In this document: one piece after another, positions 44,306-53,130 of the stretch | Position numbering within the stretch: position 1 is the first letter of the stretch | How the letters are laid out: each line of letters begins with the position of its first letter | DNA from: Candidatus Methanosuratincola sp. | GTDB taxonomy: Archaea > Thermoproteota > Methanomethylicia > Methanomethylicales > Methanomethylicaceae | Reading direction: 5' to 3' | DNA: 64,000 nucleotides | NCBI GenBank assembly: GCA_014361455.1 | Contig: JACIVP010000001.1 | Span: forward strand, 245,275-309,274 | The notes under the pieces: model-generated | What the model saw: the letters and a program-made list of their open reading frames with translations, nothing else | The model's database searches: none | Told to the model about the DNA's origin: nothing | Position numbers and translations under genes: made by a program

Positions 44306-44566
44306 ATGTCAAAGCCTCCTGAAAAGCGCCTCCGTCTGAGGAGGAAGGAAGACACCGACAAAGGCATAGGTAAGCTGAACCCATCCACTGTGAAATACCT
44401 CCAGATAAGCGAGAAGTTTGAGGTGGTTGTGGCTGGGAAAAAGAAGATGGAGCTGAGAGCTCTCTCATTCCCAGACATCCCTGAGAATGAGGTCTGGGTG
44501 AATGCTGAAGAGATGCGCATACTCGGTCTGGCCGACAACTCCATAGCAACCATAAGGAAGATCTAG
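44306..44566 (+). CDS. Small protein, possibly barrel-like domain
   Basis: About 86 residues, basic N-terminus (KRLRLRRKEDTDK) and a beta-rich C-terminal half (EKFEVVVAGKKKMELRAL, then NEVWVNAEEMRILGL). This vaguely resembles small double-psi-barrel-type domains such as those at the N-terminus of archaeal VAT/Cdc48, but I would not assign it. ATG at 44306 lies 43 bases after the GlyRS stop. Probably co-transcribed with glyS. Confidence 0.5.
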   Translation: MSKPPEKRLRLRRKEDTDKGIGKLNPSTVKYLQISEKFEVVVAGKKKMELRALSFPDIPENEVWVNAEEMRILGLADNSIATIRKI

Positions 44567-44574
44567 TCGGACGC

Positions 44575-45489
44575 TTACCCCTTCATTTTTGCATAGGCTG
44601 CAGCCTTGATCCCGGCCACGGCCCCCTGACCTGCAGCCACGATCACCTGGTGGCTCTTTCCTGTGCAATCGCCTGCAGCGAAGACTCCGGCAAAATTCGT
44701 TTCCATCTCCTCGTTCGTCTTTACGAACCCATTTTCGTCGACCTTGATACCCGCTCTCTTAAGGATCTCAACGGTCGGGACCGATCCGACCGCTATGAAT
44801 GCGCCGTCAACCTCCACCTTTTCCTGAGTGCCGCCCCTCTCGATTATAATCCCTTCCATCCGGTCCTTGCCCAGCAATTCCAGAACCCTCACGCCGGTGA
44901 TCGGCGCGACCCCGATCTCCCTGATCTTTGCCAGGTAGCTTTCCTCTGCAGTGACGCCTCCCTCCCCGACCAGCCAGACTATCTTGTCAGTCAGCGAGGA
45001 GAGGTAAAGGAGATCGCTTGCAGCCTCGTTACCGCCCCCGATCACCGCTACCTTCTTATTCCTGAAGAAGAACCCGTCACATGTGGCGCAGTATGAGACG
45101 CCACGGCCAAGCAGCCTATCCTCTCCTGGTATCTGCAGCCTCTTCTGCTTGAGCCCTGTGGCTATTACAATTGCCTTGGATCTGTAGCGGTCGTTAGCCG
45201 TAACGGCTTCCTTGATCTTTCCTAGAACCTCGACTTCTTTTACCCCTTCTCCAGGCTTGATTATGCTACCAAACTTCTCCGCCTGCTTTGCGAATCTCAA
45301 TATCAGCTCGGTCCCTGAGATCCCCTCTGGGAAACCTGGGTAGTTGTCGATCAAGTGGGCGTAGGTTGTCCTGCCACCGATGACAGACTCCTCTAGTACG
45401 ATGCTCCTGAGGCCCTGCCTGGACACATAGATCGCGGCTGTCAGCCCTGCAGGTCCTGCCCCAATTATCAGAACATCGCAATCCATCAT
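44575..45489 (-). CDS. trxB: Thioredoxin reductase
   Basis: About 304 residues. FAD motif IGAGPAGLTAA at the start, redox pair CATCDG (about residues 131-134), and NADPH-binding GGGNEAASD. It transfers electrons from NADPH or F420H2-like donors to thioredoxins. It is alone on this strand and convergent with the small gene at 44.3 kb. Start is ATG 45489 with a second ATG following. Confidence 0.93.
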   Translation of the reverse strand: MMDCDVLIIGAGPAGLTAAIYVSRQGLRSIVLEESVIGGRTTYAHLIDNYPGFPEGISGTELILRFAKQAEKFGSIIKPGEGVKEVEVLGKIKEAVTANDRYRSKAIVIATGLKQKRLQIPGEDRLLGRGVSYCATCDGFFFRNKKVAVIGGGNEAASDLLYLSSLTDKIVWLVGEGGVTAEESYLAKIREIGVAPITGVRVLELLGKDRMEGIIIERGGTQEKVEVDGAFIAVGSVPTVEILKRAGIKVDENGFVKTNEEMETNFAGVFAAGDCTGKSHQVIVAAGQGAVAGIKAAAYAKMKG

Positions 45490-45966
45490 TTTTCATTGCT
45501 CCAAATCTAATACCCTGTATTATAACCTATACTGTTGACCTAAATCTCTTCCCAAATTTTGAAGTTTCTTGTTTCACGTCTTGGCGCACAGTTTTATATG
45601 ATTTTGGCAAGGACTGCCCTCCAGGGCATATCTTTCTTTGGAGATGGATGGTTGGATGCAACCGCTGTGCGGCACAGCCCTTGCGTGAGCTGCAACTCTT
45701 TCCTTCCGTTCCGCCGGGCTCCTGTGGAAGGCGGTTTGAGCAGCTGCAGCATAATGCGCAACCCTCAGAAGCCCCCATGAATAGCACCGCTCTGATGGCT
45801 GAACGTACGAACGAAGCTAGCCGCCGTTTTCAATCGGCGGAGGATGTTACTTTGATTTAATCAGAATATTATTTTTGTACTGTTCTAGTTGTTTTATTTA
45901 ATTAGGTACTTCTATAACTAAAACTTTATTAGCCGCTTTGGCTTTTTTTAGCGCGTCTTTCAGGAG
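45490..45966. other. Long intergenic region
   Basis: A 477-base gap between trxB and the PhoU-like gene. No reading frame has coding signals or a recognisable product. It contains a region of nested inverted repeats (reported separately as a possible RNA gene), a TATA-like element near 45591-45599 on the plus strand, and the promoter of the PhoU-like gene near its right end. Confidence 0.6.
45615..45845 (+). ncRNA. Candidate structured RNA
   Basis: A TTTTATATG TATA-like element near 45591-45599 precedes a G/C-rich section with nested complementary segments: CCGCC at 45711-45715 pairs with GGCGG at 45730-45734, and flanking GCTGCA/TGCAGC segments (about 45690-45695 and 45745-45750) pair outside it. 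A second hairpin, CCGCCG-loop-CGGCGG, is at 45821-45840, followed by T-rich sequence. I could not match it to SRP RNA, RNase P RNA, 5S or tRNA. It may be an unknown RNA or only a structured spacer. Confidence 0.3.
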
Positions 45967-46650
45967 ATGTTTGGTTTGACTTTTCAGAGAGAAGAGCTAA
46001 GCGATCTTGAGAACAAAGTCTACCGGAAGTCCCTGGATCTACTTACCGACCATGCGAGGAAGGTTCAGGACATCATGAGGTCGTTGGTGCTGATGATAGA
46101 CAACTTTTTTTCATCAACGGGAAGCATGGACGAGCACTACGAGATGGTGTCAAAATTAGAGGAGGAGGCAGACGAGATAAAAATAGAGCTCATTGATACG
46201 CTAACCAAGTCCGCCCCCGGCCTGCTCTACAGGGAGGATTTTCTCAGGCTCATGTTCAATGTTGAGAAGATCGCCGAGACCGCTCAGACCGTTTCGAGGT
46301 TCATAATGAAGCTCTCTAAGAACGATATGAGAATGGACCCCGCCATCGCTGAGGGCCTGATAAGCCTAGCAGGTGAATCCTTGTCTGCATATGAAAAGCT
46401 CAGGAGCTGCATAATGGCTTTGGCGATGAACCCAATGTATGCGTTGAAGCTGGTTGGCGAAGTCCACTCTGCAGAAAACAAGGTTGACCTCATGCAGCAG
46501 GATCTCGATCTCCGGATCATAATCAACGTGAAGGATCATGGTCTTGTCCTTGTCTACAGGGACTTGGTAGCTAACCTCGAGCTTATGGTCGACACAATGA
46601 GGGACGCCTCTGATGATGTAAGGATCCTCGCGATGCACCGCGTGCTGTAA
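45967..46650 (+). CDS. PhoU-like DUF47 family protein
   Basis: About 227 residues, all helical, with a LEEEADEIKIELIDTL segment and a second EXXXD-like repeat (VHSAENKVDLMQQD) that bind metal in PhoU-fold proteins. DUF47 proteins usually accompany Pit phosphate transporters; none is adjacent here. Its 3' end overlaps the convergent UPF0104 gene by 68 bases. ATG 45967. Confidence 0.8.
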   Translation: MFGLTFQREELSDLENKVYRKSLDLLTDHARKVQDIMRSLVLMIDNFFSSTGSMDEHYEMVSKLEEEADEIKIELIDTLTKSAPGLLYREDFLRLMFNVEKIAETAQTVSRFIMKLSKNDMRMDPAIAEGLISLAGESLSAYEKLRSCIMALAMNPMYALKLVGEVHSAENKVDLMQQDLDLRIIINVKDHGLVLVYRDLVANLELMVDTMRDASDDVRILAMHRVL

Positions 46651-47689
46651 GCTCTGAGGCGCTTTTCACCCCCCTTCCGAAAACGAAGGATCTCGTGCCT
46701 ACGAATGAGGTTACCGCGGCGCTCAGGAGCAGCTCGAACCAGAACATGATTAGCCTAGTGAGCAGCGTTACGGAGGCAGCGACATTCGCCGGGATGCCGA
46801 AGCCTATGAAGAAAGAGGTCATCGAAACCTCCATCACCCCTATCATTCCGGGTATCCCGACTGGGATCATCTGGACCATGCTCGCAAACACGGAAACTAG
46901 CAGGACTATCCAATATGAGACTGAGTGGCCTAACGAGTCGAATATCATGTAGGGTATGAGCGCAATTAGAAACCACCTGAGGGTGAGGATCAGCCCCGAT
47001 GAGATCAGCCTCGGTTTGCCAACGGCGCCGACCGAGTTGCCGAACTCACAGAACCCGTTGGCAAGGCGTGACTTGCCCTTCTCTGGATCATATCCCTTCC
47101 TGAAGAACTTTATGATTCCAGTGCCCCTCTCCAAAAGCCTTGTCGCAAAGTTCTGGAGCTTGCGTGCGTTGAAGACCGCGAAAACCCCTACTGCGCCAAG
47201 CAAGATCTCGAGCAGGATCACGGCAAGGAATAACTGGGACGTAACTTCTGGAACCACTGCGTACAACTGTGCCATCCCGACTGCAAGCGCAATCCCGAAC
47301 GTGATCCCCATGATCAGCCTGTGAAGTATGACGCTCGCCGTGACTGTGCTGACGCCCATACCCGTCTTCTTGGAAGTCAGGGAGATCCTGAGCACCTCAC
47401 CGGAGACCGAGCCTGTGGGTATCATTAAATCCCCGAATATGCTGACCAGCACGAAAAGAAAAGCATCCTTGATCCCAAGGCGCCACCCTGAGATCAGCAC
47501 CTTCCATCCCAAGCTAAACAGGAGGATGCAGAGCAGGTCCAATGCAATGGCAATTGCCGCGATCCTCATGTCCATGGCACTTATTACCCTGGCGACCTCA
47601 ATGATATCGACGAAGTAGAGGTATGCTATGAAGACGATCGCTCCGGCTCCTATCATGAGTGTAGCGATACTCGGTCTCTTGAATCTCAA
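46583..47689 (-). CDS. UPF0104 / LPG-synthase-TM-like membrane protein
   Basis: About 368 residues with about eight membrane segments and the conserved VPVGIPGMIGVME-like segment near residue 275-290 (here IPVGIPGMIGVMEV). The family includes flippase-like proteins and bacterial LPG synthases; in archaea some act in glycan or lipid transfer. The C-terminal 35 residues are polar and are read through the antisense of the PhoU-like gene. Start is TTG 47689 (GGTGGATC upstream); ATG 47656 is an alternative. Confidence 0.75.
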   Translation of the reverse strand: MRFKRPSIATLMIGAGAIVFIAYLYFVDIIEVARVISAMDMRIAAIAIALDLLCILLFSLGWKVLISGWRLGIKDAFLFVLVSIFGDLMIPTGSVSGEVLRISLTSKKTGMGVSTVTASVILHRLIMGITFGIALAVGMAQLYAVVPEVTSQLFLAVILLEILLGAVGVFAVFNARKLQNFATRLLERGTGIIKFFRKGYDPEKGKSRLANGFCEFGNSVGAVGKPRLISSGLILTLRWFLIALIPYMIFDSLGHSVSYWIVLLVSVFASMVQMIPVGIPGMIGVMEVSMTSFFIGFGIPANVAASVTLLTRLIMFWFELLLSAAVTSFVGTRSFVFGRGVKSASELTARGASRGSLHHQRRPSLCRP

Positions 47690-47775
47690 GGGGATCCACC
47701 TTGCTGATAAACTTTATAATTGGTAGTTTATTATACTCTAAAAAAGTTATTCCAAGTCAAGTCTGGTGCATCACG

Positions 47776-48330
47776 ATGGCCTCCACCCTGCCCGTGGCTA
47801 CGATCATCGGATCCCGCATTGTCGTCCTCTCAAAAGATCAGGGGGCAAAACTCTACAAGGATGGCTTTTTCGGTAAGCCGGTCAATGTCCATAAGCCTAA
47901 GGATACAGAAGTCAACGCTCCGCTCGAGCTGTCCCCGTTCGAAGCGAGCTACCTATTGGAAAAAGGACGGATATCCGTCGAGTCGGGCGGTCGCCCGGTG
48001 TCAATAGATGAAATGGTGCAGTTCTCAAGGGCAATTTTCAGGATCTTTGACGAGCTATATGCAGTCTACAAGGACCTGCGTGAGAAGGGCTATGTGGTGA
48101 GGCCAGGCATGAAGTTCGGATCCGACTTTGCGGTGTACGAGTACGGACCAGGCATTGACCACGCCCCGTTTGTAATACATGTCCTCCCTAGCTCGGCAGA
48201 GGTCGATCCGATCGAGATAGTGAGGGCCGGGCGCCTCTCACATACGGTTAGAAAGAAGTTCATACTCGCCACTCTGGACAGGTCTAGAAGCAAGGTACTC
48301 TACTTCATGTTCATGTGGTGGAAGGCTTAG
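47776..48330 (+). CDS. endA: tRNA-splicing endonuclease
   Basis: About 184 residues, the homomultimeric archaeal EndA length. The catalytic triad is visible: Tyr in DFAVYEYGPG, His in IDHAPFVIHV and Lys in HTVRKKFILA. It cuts introns from pre-tRNAs at bulge-helix-bulge motifs. ATG 47776 gives the usual start; the in-frame extension to 47701 has no family support. TATA-like CTTTATAATT lies at about 47710-47719. Confidence 0.92.
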   Translation: MASTLPVATIIGSRIVVLSKDQGAKLYKDGFFGKPVNVHKPKDTEVNAPLELSPFEASYLLEKGRISVESGGRPVSIDEMVQFSRAIFRIFDELYAVYKDLREKGYVVRPGMKFGSDFAVYEYGPGIDHAPFVIHVLPSSAEVDPIEIVRAGRLSHTVRKKFILATLDRSRSKVLYFMFMWWKA

Positions 48331-48373
48331 GTGGAAGGTCAGTGTTTCCAAAGCGATCTTGTCACACCAAAGA

Positions 48374-49639
48374 TCATTCTGTACCCTCGCTCCAACCCTT
48401 GACATACTCCTCCTGTTCTTTAGTCATCGTGTCGATCCTGACGCCCATGGTCTCCAGCTTAAGCCTTGCTACTGTCCTGTCTATCTCCTCTGGCACGTCG
48501 TAGACATCCGGCTTCAGACCCCTGCCTTGCTGGATTATGTATTCTACGGAGAGTGCCTGGTTGGCGAAGCTCATGTCCATGACCTCGCTCGGGTGCCCCT
48601 CCGCAGCAGCAAGGTTGACGAGCCTTCCTTCTGCCAGCAGGTAGATCTTCCTCCCGTCTTTCGTCAGGTACTCGTCGACATTCTCCCTGAGACGCCTTTT
48701 CTCCGTTGCCTCCTCCCCAAGCGCGCCTATGTCTATCTCGACATTGAAATGACCCGTGTTTGCAAGTACCGCCCCGCTCTTCATCAGCCTGAAGTGATCC
48801 CTTCTGATCACGCTTTTGTTTCCCGTTGCCGTGACGAATATGTCTCCTATCTTTGCGGCCTCGGTCATGGGCATCACGATAAACCCGTCCATCACAGCCT
48901 TAAGTGCTTTCATCGGATTGACTTCCGTGACAACCACTCTGGCCCCCATTCCCCTCGCCCTGTTGGCCAGCCCTCTTCCGCAGTGACCGTAGCCTGCGAT
49001 CACGAAATTCTTGCCTGCAAGCAGAACGTTGGTGGCCCTCAGTATCCCGTCTAGGGTGCTCTGCCCCGTCCCGTATACGTTATCAAAATCCCATTTCGTC
49101 TCGGCATTGTTGACCGCTATCACAGGATACTTCAGCACACCGTTCGCCGCCATTGCCTTCAGCCTCACAACTCCGGTCGTCGTCTCTTCGGTTCCCCCAA
49201 TAATTCTGGGGATCTCCCCTGCCCCGGAGTGGAGCATAGTGATCAGATCCGCCCCGTCGTCCATTGTTATCTCGGGTCGCTTCGAGAGAACCTGCATCAG
49301 GCACTCATAGTACTCCTCCTTGGTCTGCCCCCTCCAAGCGAAGACGCTCACCCCCTCCTCTGCCAGTACCGCGGCAACCTCGTCCTGTGTCGATAACGGG
49401 TTGGATCCGGCTAGTGCAACCTTAGCGCCCCCCTCAACGAGTGTCCTCATGAGGGCACCTGTCTCCTTTGTTACATGCAGGCAAGCCGCGATTGTCGCCC
49501 CCCTCAGCGGTTTTTCTTCAGAGAACCTCTTCCTTATGCTCATCAGGACCGGCATGTGATCTTCTGCCCACCTGAGAAGACTCTTGCCGTTCCCTGCGAG
49601 ATCATGATCCTTTACCCTCGAGTCCAAGATCTTCACCAT
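48374..49639 (-). CDS. ahcY: S-adenosyl/inosyl-homocysteine hydrolase
   Basis: About 421 residues. The [13 protein letters not shown] segment (about residues 52-64), [12 protein letters not shown], and the NAD-binding [20 protein letters not shown] region are complete. It hydrolyses S-adenosyl- or S-inosyl-homocysteine and so removes the product of SAM methyltransfer. In methanogens the inosyl route is known; the sequence does not distinguish. ATG 49639. Confidence 0.95.
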   Translation of the reverse strand: MVKILDSRVKDHDLAGNGKSLLRWAEDHMPVLMSIRKRFSEEKPLRGATIAACLHVTKETGALMRTLVEGGAKVALAGSNPLSTQDEVAAVLAEEGVSVFAWRGQTKEEYYECLMQVLSKRPEITMDDGADLITMLHSGAGEIPRIIGGTEETTTGVVRLKAMAANGVLKYPVIAVNNAETKWDFDNVYGTGQSTLDGILRATNVLLAGKNFVIAGYGHCGRGLANRARGMGARVVVTEVNPMKALKAVMDGFIVMPMTEAAKIGDIFVTATGNKSVIRRDHFRLMKSGAVLANTGHFNVEIDIGALGEEATEKRRLRENVDEYLTKDGRKIYLLAEGRLVNLAAAEGHPSEVMDMSFANQALSVEYIIQQGRGLKPDVYDVPEEIDRTVARLKLETMGVRIDTMTKEQEEYVKGWSEGTE

Positions 49640-49689
49640 TAAACTGAGGACAATAATGTCGCCGGATATATAAAAAGAATCAGCCTAGG

Positions 49690-50376
49690 TCAGGGTGTAA
49701 GCCTTTCCAGAACATGCCGATCCAGACGGATCCTCTGTATCTCGGTTATAGAAACCTTTACCTTGGCCTCTTCTGCCGTTGTGTATCTCACGGGCAGTCC
49801 CTTGTCGATCCACTTTTCCTGGATCGCCGCCTCAAGTTCCGGGTCATCAATGTTTGGACTGAATACCTTTTCCACGAGCCTCACGAGCTCCACGCTGCGG
49901 AACCATTCACTGGGAGGTACTGTGTGAGTGTCGTCATATGCTTGGTGCACTTCGATCGAGTCTAGCCTTTCCCCTGCCAGGTCCATGTAGTTCCCCTTGG
50001 AAAGGGTTTTTGTGATGTAAACATAGTGCAAGAACTCATGCGCCACGCATGCCCTGAGAACTTCCTCGCGGGAAAGTATCACAAATGGCACAGAGAACAC
50101 CACGCATGGCTGGAGCTCCCCTTGATACTCCATCAGCTTGCAGGCTGCGTAGATGGCGGCTCCGGAGAAAGTTGATGACGGGTACCTTATTATCGTTAGG
50201 GCTGGCTCGAAGAAGACCGGTGGATACTGTAGAGTCACCTCCTCCTCGATCTCCCGCAATGCCTTCTCAAGCAATGGGATTCTATCGAAGAAGGAGGTGA
50301 ACTCTTCTTGACCCATCATCCCCTTCTCCACGCATTCGTAGACCTTGTCGAAGTTCATTCTCCTCTCGAGAGACAT
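49690..50376 (-). CDS. HExxH-containing metallopeptidase-like protein
   Basis: About 228 residues. AHEFLHYVYITKTL carries an HExxH zinc motif (about residues 114-118), and a downstream ESVELVRLVEKVF/ERLDS region could provide the third ligand. The overall family is not one I can name. No signal peptide. It ends before the PepM42-like gene on the same strand with 9 bases between, so they are possibly co-transcribed. Confidence 0.55.
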   Translation of the reverse strand: MSLERRMNFDKVYECVEKGMMGQEEFTSFFDRIPLLEKALREIEEEVTLQYPPVFFEPALTIIRYPSSTFSGAAIYAACKLMEYQGELQPCVVFSVPFVILSREEVLRACVAHEFLHYVYITKTLSKGNYMDLAGERLDSIEVHQAYDDTHTVPPSEWFRSVELVRLVEKVFSPNIDDPELEAAIQEKWIDKGLPVRYTTAEEAKVKVSITEIQRIRLDRHVLERLTP

Positions 50377-50385
50377 CTTAAAGCA

Positions 50386-51432
50386 CTAAAATGGGGGGTT
50401 GCTTTCCATTGCCTTGACGAGGAGTTCGACACAGCCTTCAAGGTCCTTCTTCGAGACTACCTCGCTGAAGCTGTGGACGTATCTCGACGGGATCGAGATG
50501 CAAGCCGATGGGATCCCTGACTGGGACATCTGGATGGCGGCAGCGTCAGTGGATCCCCCTTCGAGCACCTCGAGCTGGTATGGTATCCCGCCACTCTCAG
50601 CTAGCTCCATCAGCCATCCCCTGACGAGTGGGTTGGCGATCATCCCTCCGCCGAGCGAGTCCTTCCGCCCATCCGCGACCACTATTGTCGGGCCCCTCCC
50701 CAGCTTGACAGAGGCGTCCTGCTCAGCTATCTCTGGATGGTCCCCTGCAATGGTGGTGTCGATCGCAATCCCGATGTCCGGCTTTACCGCATATGCACTC
50801 ATTGTGGCCCCCCTCAGGCCCACCTCTTCCTGGACTGTGAAGACTGTGACAATTCTGTTCTTTGGGTTCGCCCTCTTCAGGGCCTCGATAAGCACGTAGC
50901 AGCCCGCCCTGTCGTCCATTGCTTTTCCGACAATTAGGTCATTCTCAAGCTCGGTAAGTCCCCTGACGAAGGAAATTGGCGTCCCCACCCTCACCCCACA
51001 ACTCTCAAGCTGTTCCTTGGTCGCGCCCGTGTCTATGAACATCCTGTCATAGGTGAGGAGCTGCTTCCTCTCGTCTTCCTTCATCACATGGATTGCCTTG
51101 CAGCCGATTACCCCATGCACCCTCTTTTTCATACCGTGTACGAGTACCCTCTGGGCAGGCAGGATCTGGTCGGGTATCCCCCCCAGCTTGGCGAACCTGA
51201 TGAACCCCTTCTCATCAATATGCTTCACAATAAGGCCTATCTCATCTGTATGGGCAGCAATCATTAGCGTTCTCTCGCCGCTACCCTTCTCGGCGAACAG
51301 GTTCCCGAACCTGTCCTCGTATATCCTCGCTCCGGATTCCCGAAGCTCCTCCTTGATCACGGCGGCTACCCCATACTCCGATCCGGTAACCCCGTGAGAC
51401 TCGCCCAACTTCCGCAACAGTTCCAGATTCAT
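50386..51432 (-). CDS. M42 family aminopeptidase
   Basis: About 348 residues. Metal ligands are in AAHTDEIG, KAMDDRAG, QEEVGLRG and SRYVHS, the M42 pattern of TET-type aminopeptidases that degrade short peptides from the proteasome. ATG 51432 has GGAAGGGATC upstream; the open frame extends to 51570 but that part is low-complexity and unlike the family. The HExxH gene follows. Confidence 0.9.
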   Translation of the reverse strand: MNLELLRKLGESHGVTGSEYGVAAVIKEELRESGARIYEDRFGNLFAEKGSGERTLMIAAHTDEIGLIVKHIDEKGFIRFAKLGGIPDQILPAQRVLVHGMKKRVHGVIGCKAIHVMKEDERKQLLTYDRMFIDTGATKEQLESCGVRVGTPISFVRGLTELENDLIVGKAMDDRAGCYVLIEALKRANPKNRIVTVFTVQEEVGLRGATMSAYAVKPDIGIAIDTTIAGDHPEIAEQDASVKLGRGPTIVVADGRKDSLGGGMIANPLVRGWLMELAESGGIPYQLEVLEGGSTDAAAIQMSQSGIPSACISIPSRYVHSFSEVVSKKDLEGCVELLVKAMESNPPF

Positions 51433-51503
51433 TTGATCCCTTCCTTGCCTCAACTCCTGATCCTGTCCCGCATTTTTAAATTTCCCTGTCGACCCTTCCT
51501 GCG

Positions 51504-52922
51504 TCATACGCCTTCTTGCCCCTCGATCTTGACCTCGATCTCCTCCTCCCCGATCCTTATCTTGAACCATTTGACCTCCTTCCTCTTTGTTTTGTCCTCA
51601 GAACTGAAAGATTTTATCTCTCCCTTGAAGAACGCGAGCGCAAGCTGCGGGAAAAGCAGGTACGTGAGCAGATCCTCCTCCTTCTTGGCAAGGCTCTTGA
51701 CCTCCTCCGGGATGTCTTTCAGGGTCGGGAGCTTTGGAGGGTCTGCCTGTTTTACCAATTCCCTGAGTTGCCTGCTTATCTCCCCTGGAGGCCTGCCATA
51801 GAAGCCCCTCACATAGTCCTCCAGCTCCCTTATCACTGGATCATACCTCCTGCCGGTTATGATGTTCATGACCGCTTGGGTCCCGACGATCTGGCTCATT
51901 GGGGTCACGAGGGGCGGATAGCCTAGGTCCCTCCTGACCGCGGGGACTTCGCTCAGGACAGCCTCTATCTTCGAGAGCGCGTTGTACTCCTTTAGCTGGT
52001 AGACTAGGTTTGATATCATCCCTCCCGGGATCTGGTGTCTGAGCGCCCGGGGGTCGATCCTCTCTGTCATCTCCGAACAGTACCCCTTGTAGTTCTCGCG
52101 TATCTTCTCGAAGTAGTCCGCGCAGTCGTTTATGAGCTCTATGTTGAGGTGTGAGAGCATGTTCGTGCCCCTGAACACCTCGTATATTGTCTCGATCGCT
52201 GGCTGTGATGCGCCGAATGCGAACGGGAAGAGTGCCGTGTCAATGAACTCCGCGCCCGCCTCGATGCCCTTCAGGTAGGCGAGTGATGCGAGACCGCAGG
52301 TGTAGTGACAGTGGAGGGCGACTGGAAGCCCTGTCTCCTTCCTGATCCCCTTGACGATATCGTAGGCTGGCCTCGGGGCCAGCAGCCCTGCCATATCCTT
52401 TATCCTGATCGCGTCGACCCCGAGCTCGGCTATCTTTTTGGCTACATCGATAAAATAATCCACGGTGTGGATTGGGCTCGTTGTGTAGACAACGTCTCCG
52501 TGGACCGTAGCACCTATCTGCTTAGCTACCTTCACTGCCACCCTCAGGTTCTCCACGTCGTTCAGGGCGTCGAATACCCTGAAGACATCTACCCCATTCT
52601 CGTACGCCTTCTTCACGAAGGCCTCAATCACATCGTCCGAGTAGTGCCTGTACCCCACAAGGTTCTTGCCCCTGAGGAGCATCACCACATTGGTCTTCTT
52701 CAGCCCTCTCTTTAGCTTGCGGAGCCTCTCCCATGGGTCTTCATTGAGGTACCTGATGCAGGAGTCGAAGGTCGCACCGCCCCATGCTTCCAAGCCATAG
52801 AACCCAATCTCGTCCATCTTCTCCAACACTGGGAGAACATCCTCCGTCCTTAGCCGCGTGGCGAATAGGGACTGCTGGGCGTCGCGTATGGTAGTGTCTA
52901 TCACATTTAGCAATACCAACAC
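51504..52922 (-). CDS. pycB: Pyruvate/oxaloacetate carboxyltransferase (PycB/OadA type) without biotinyl domain
   Basis: About 472 residues. The TIM barrel has DTTIRDAQQSL, the metal-ligand HCHYTCG and the carboxylated Lys in RIKDMAG, and a conserved C-terminal half (GYPPLVTPMSQIVG). The usual C-terminal biotinyl domain with an AMKM motif is missing; the protein stops at a short charged beta stretch. A separate biotin carrier is needed, and none is in this window. It makes oxaloacetate from pyruvate together with a biotin carboxylase subunit (also not here). A TATA-like element upstream near 52950 fits. Confidence 0.88.
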   Translation of the reverse strand: MLVLLNVIDTTIRDAQQSLFATRLRTEDVLPVLEKMDEIGFYGLEAWGGATFDSCIRYLNEDPWERLRKLKRGLKKTNVVMLLRGKNLVGYRHYSDDVIEAFVKKAYENGVDVFRVFDALNDVENLRVAVKVAKQIGATVHGDVVYTTSPIHTVDYFIDVAKKIAELGVDAIRIKDMAGLLAPRPAYDIVKGIRKETGLPVALHCHYTCGLASLAYLKGIEAGAEFIDTALFPFAFGASQPAIETIYEVFRGTNMLSHLNIELINDCADYFEKIRENYKGYCSEMTERIDPRALRHQIPGGMISNLVYQLKEYNALSKIEAVLSEVPAVRRDLGYPPLVTPMSQIVGTQAVMNIITGRRYDPVIRELEDYVRGFYGRPPGEISRQLRELVKQADPPKLPTLKDIPEEVKSLAKKEEDLLTYLLFPQLALAFFKGEIKSFSSEDKTKRKEVKWFKIRIGEEEIEVKIEGQEGV

Positions 52923-53081
52923 CTAAAACTACAATTAAGACACATATTTCCATTTAAAAAAGTATTGTTTAACTTTGTAAAGTCGCTAAAAATGAAAAAT
53001 CTGTGGGCGTGTTATCGTCCTTTTCTGGATATGCATCGTGTATTAATCTGTATATAGCCTCTTTTTAGAAGTGAGTTAAAT

Positions 53082-53130
53082 CTTATATATCCCAACGTCT
53101 ATTCTTTAAACGGTTTTCGAAGGTGGAAAA
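53082..53130 (+). promoter_or_regulatory. Promoter and RBS of the GlcD-HdrD operon
   Basis: A TATA-like CTTATATATCC lies at 53082-53091 and AAGGTGG at 53120-53126, seven bases before the ATG at 53131. The distance gives a leader of about 20 bases. The operon is the only one with such a strong TATA box in this part of the window. Confidence 0.55.

Noticed and set aside
45615..45845. Identification as SRP RNA, RNase P RNA or 5S rRNA
   Set aside because: A GGAAGG sequence and several stems suggested SRP RNA, but the helix 8 loop context, the RNase P GAGGAAAG element and the 5S core were not found on either strand.
50386..51570. Longer N-terminus of the M42 peptidase
   Set aside because: The additional 46 residues are low-complexity, and a good RBS precedes ATG 51432, which gives the family start.
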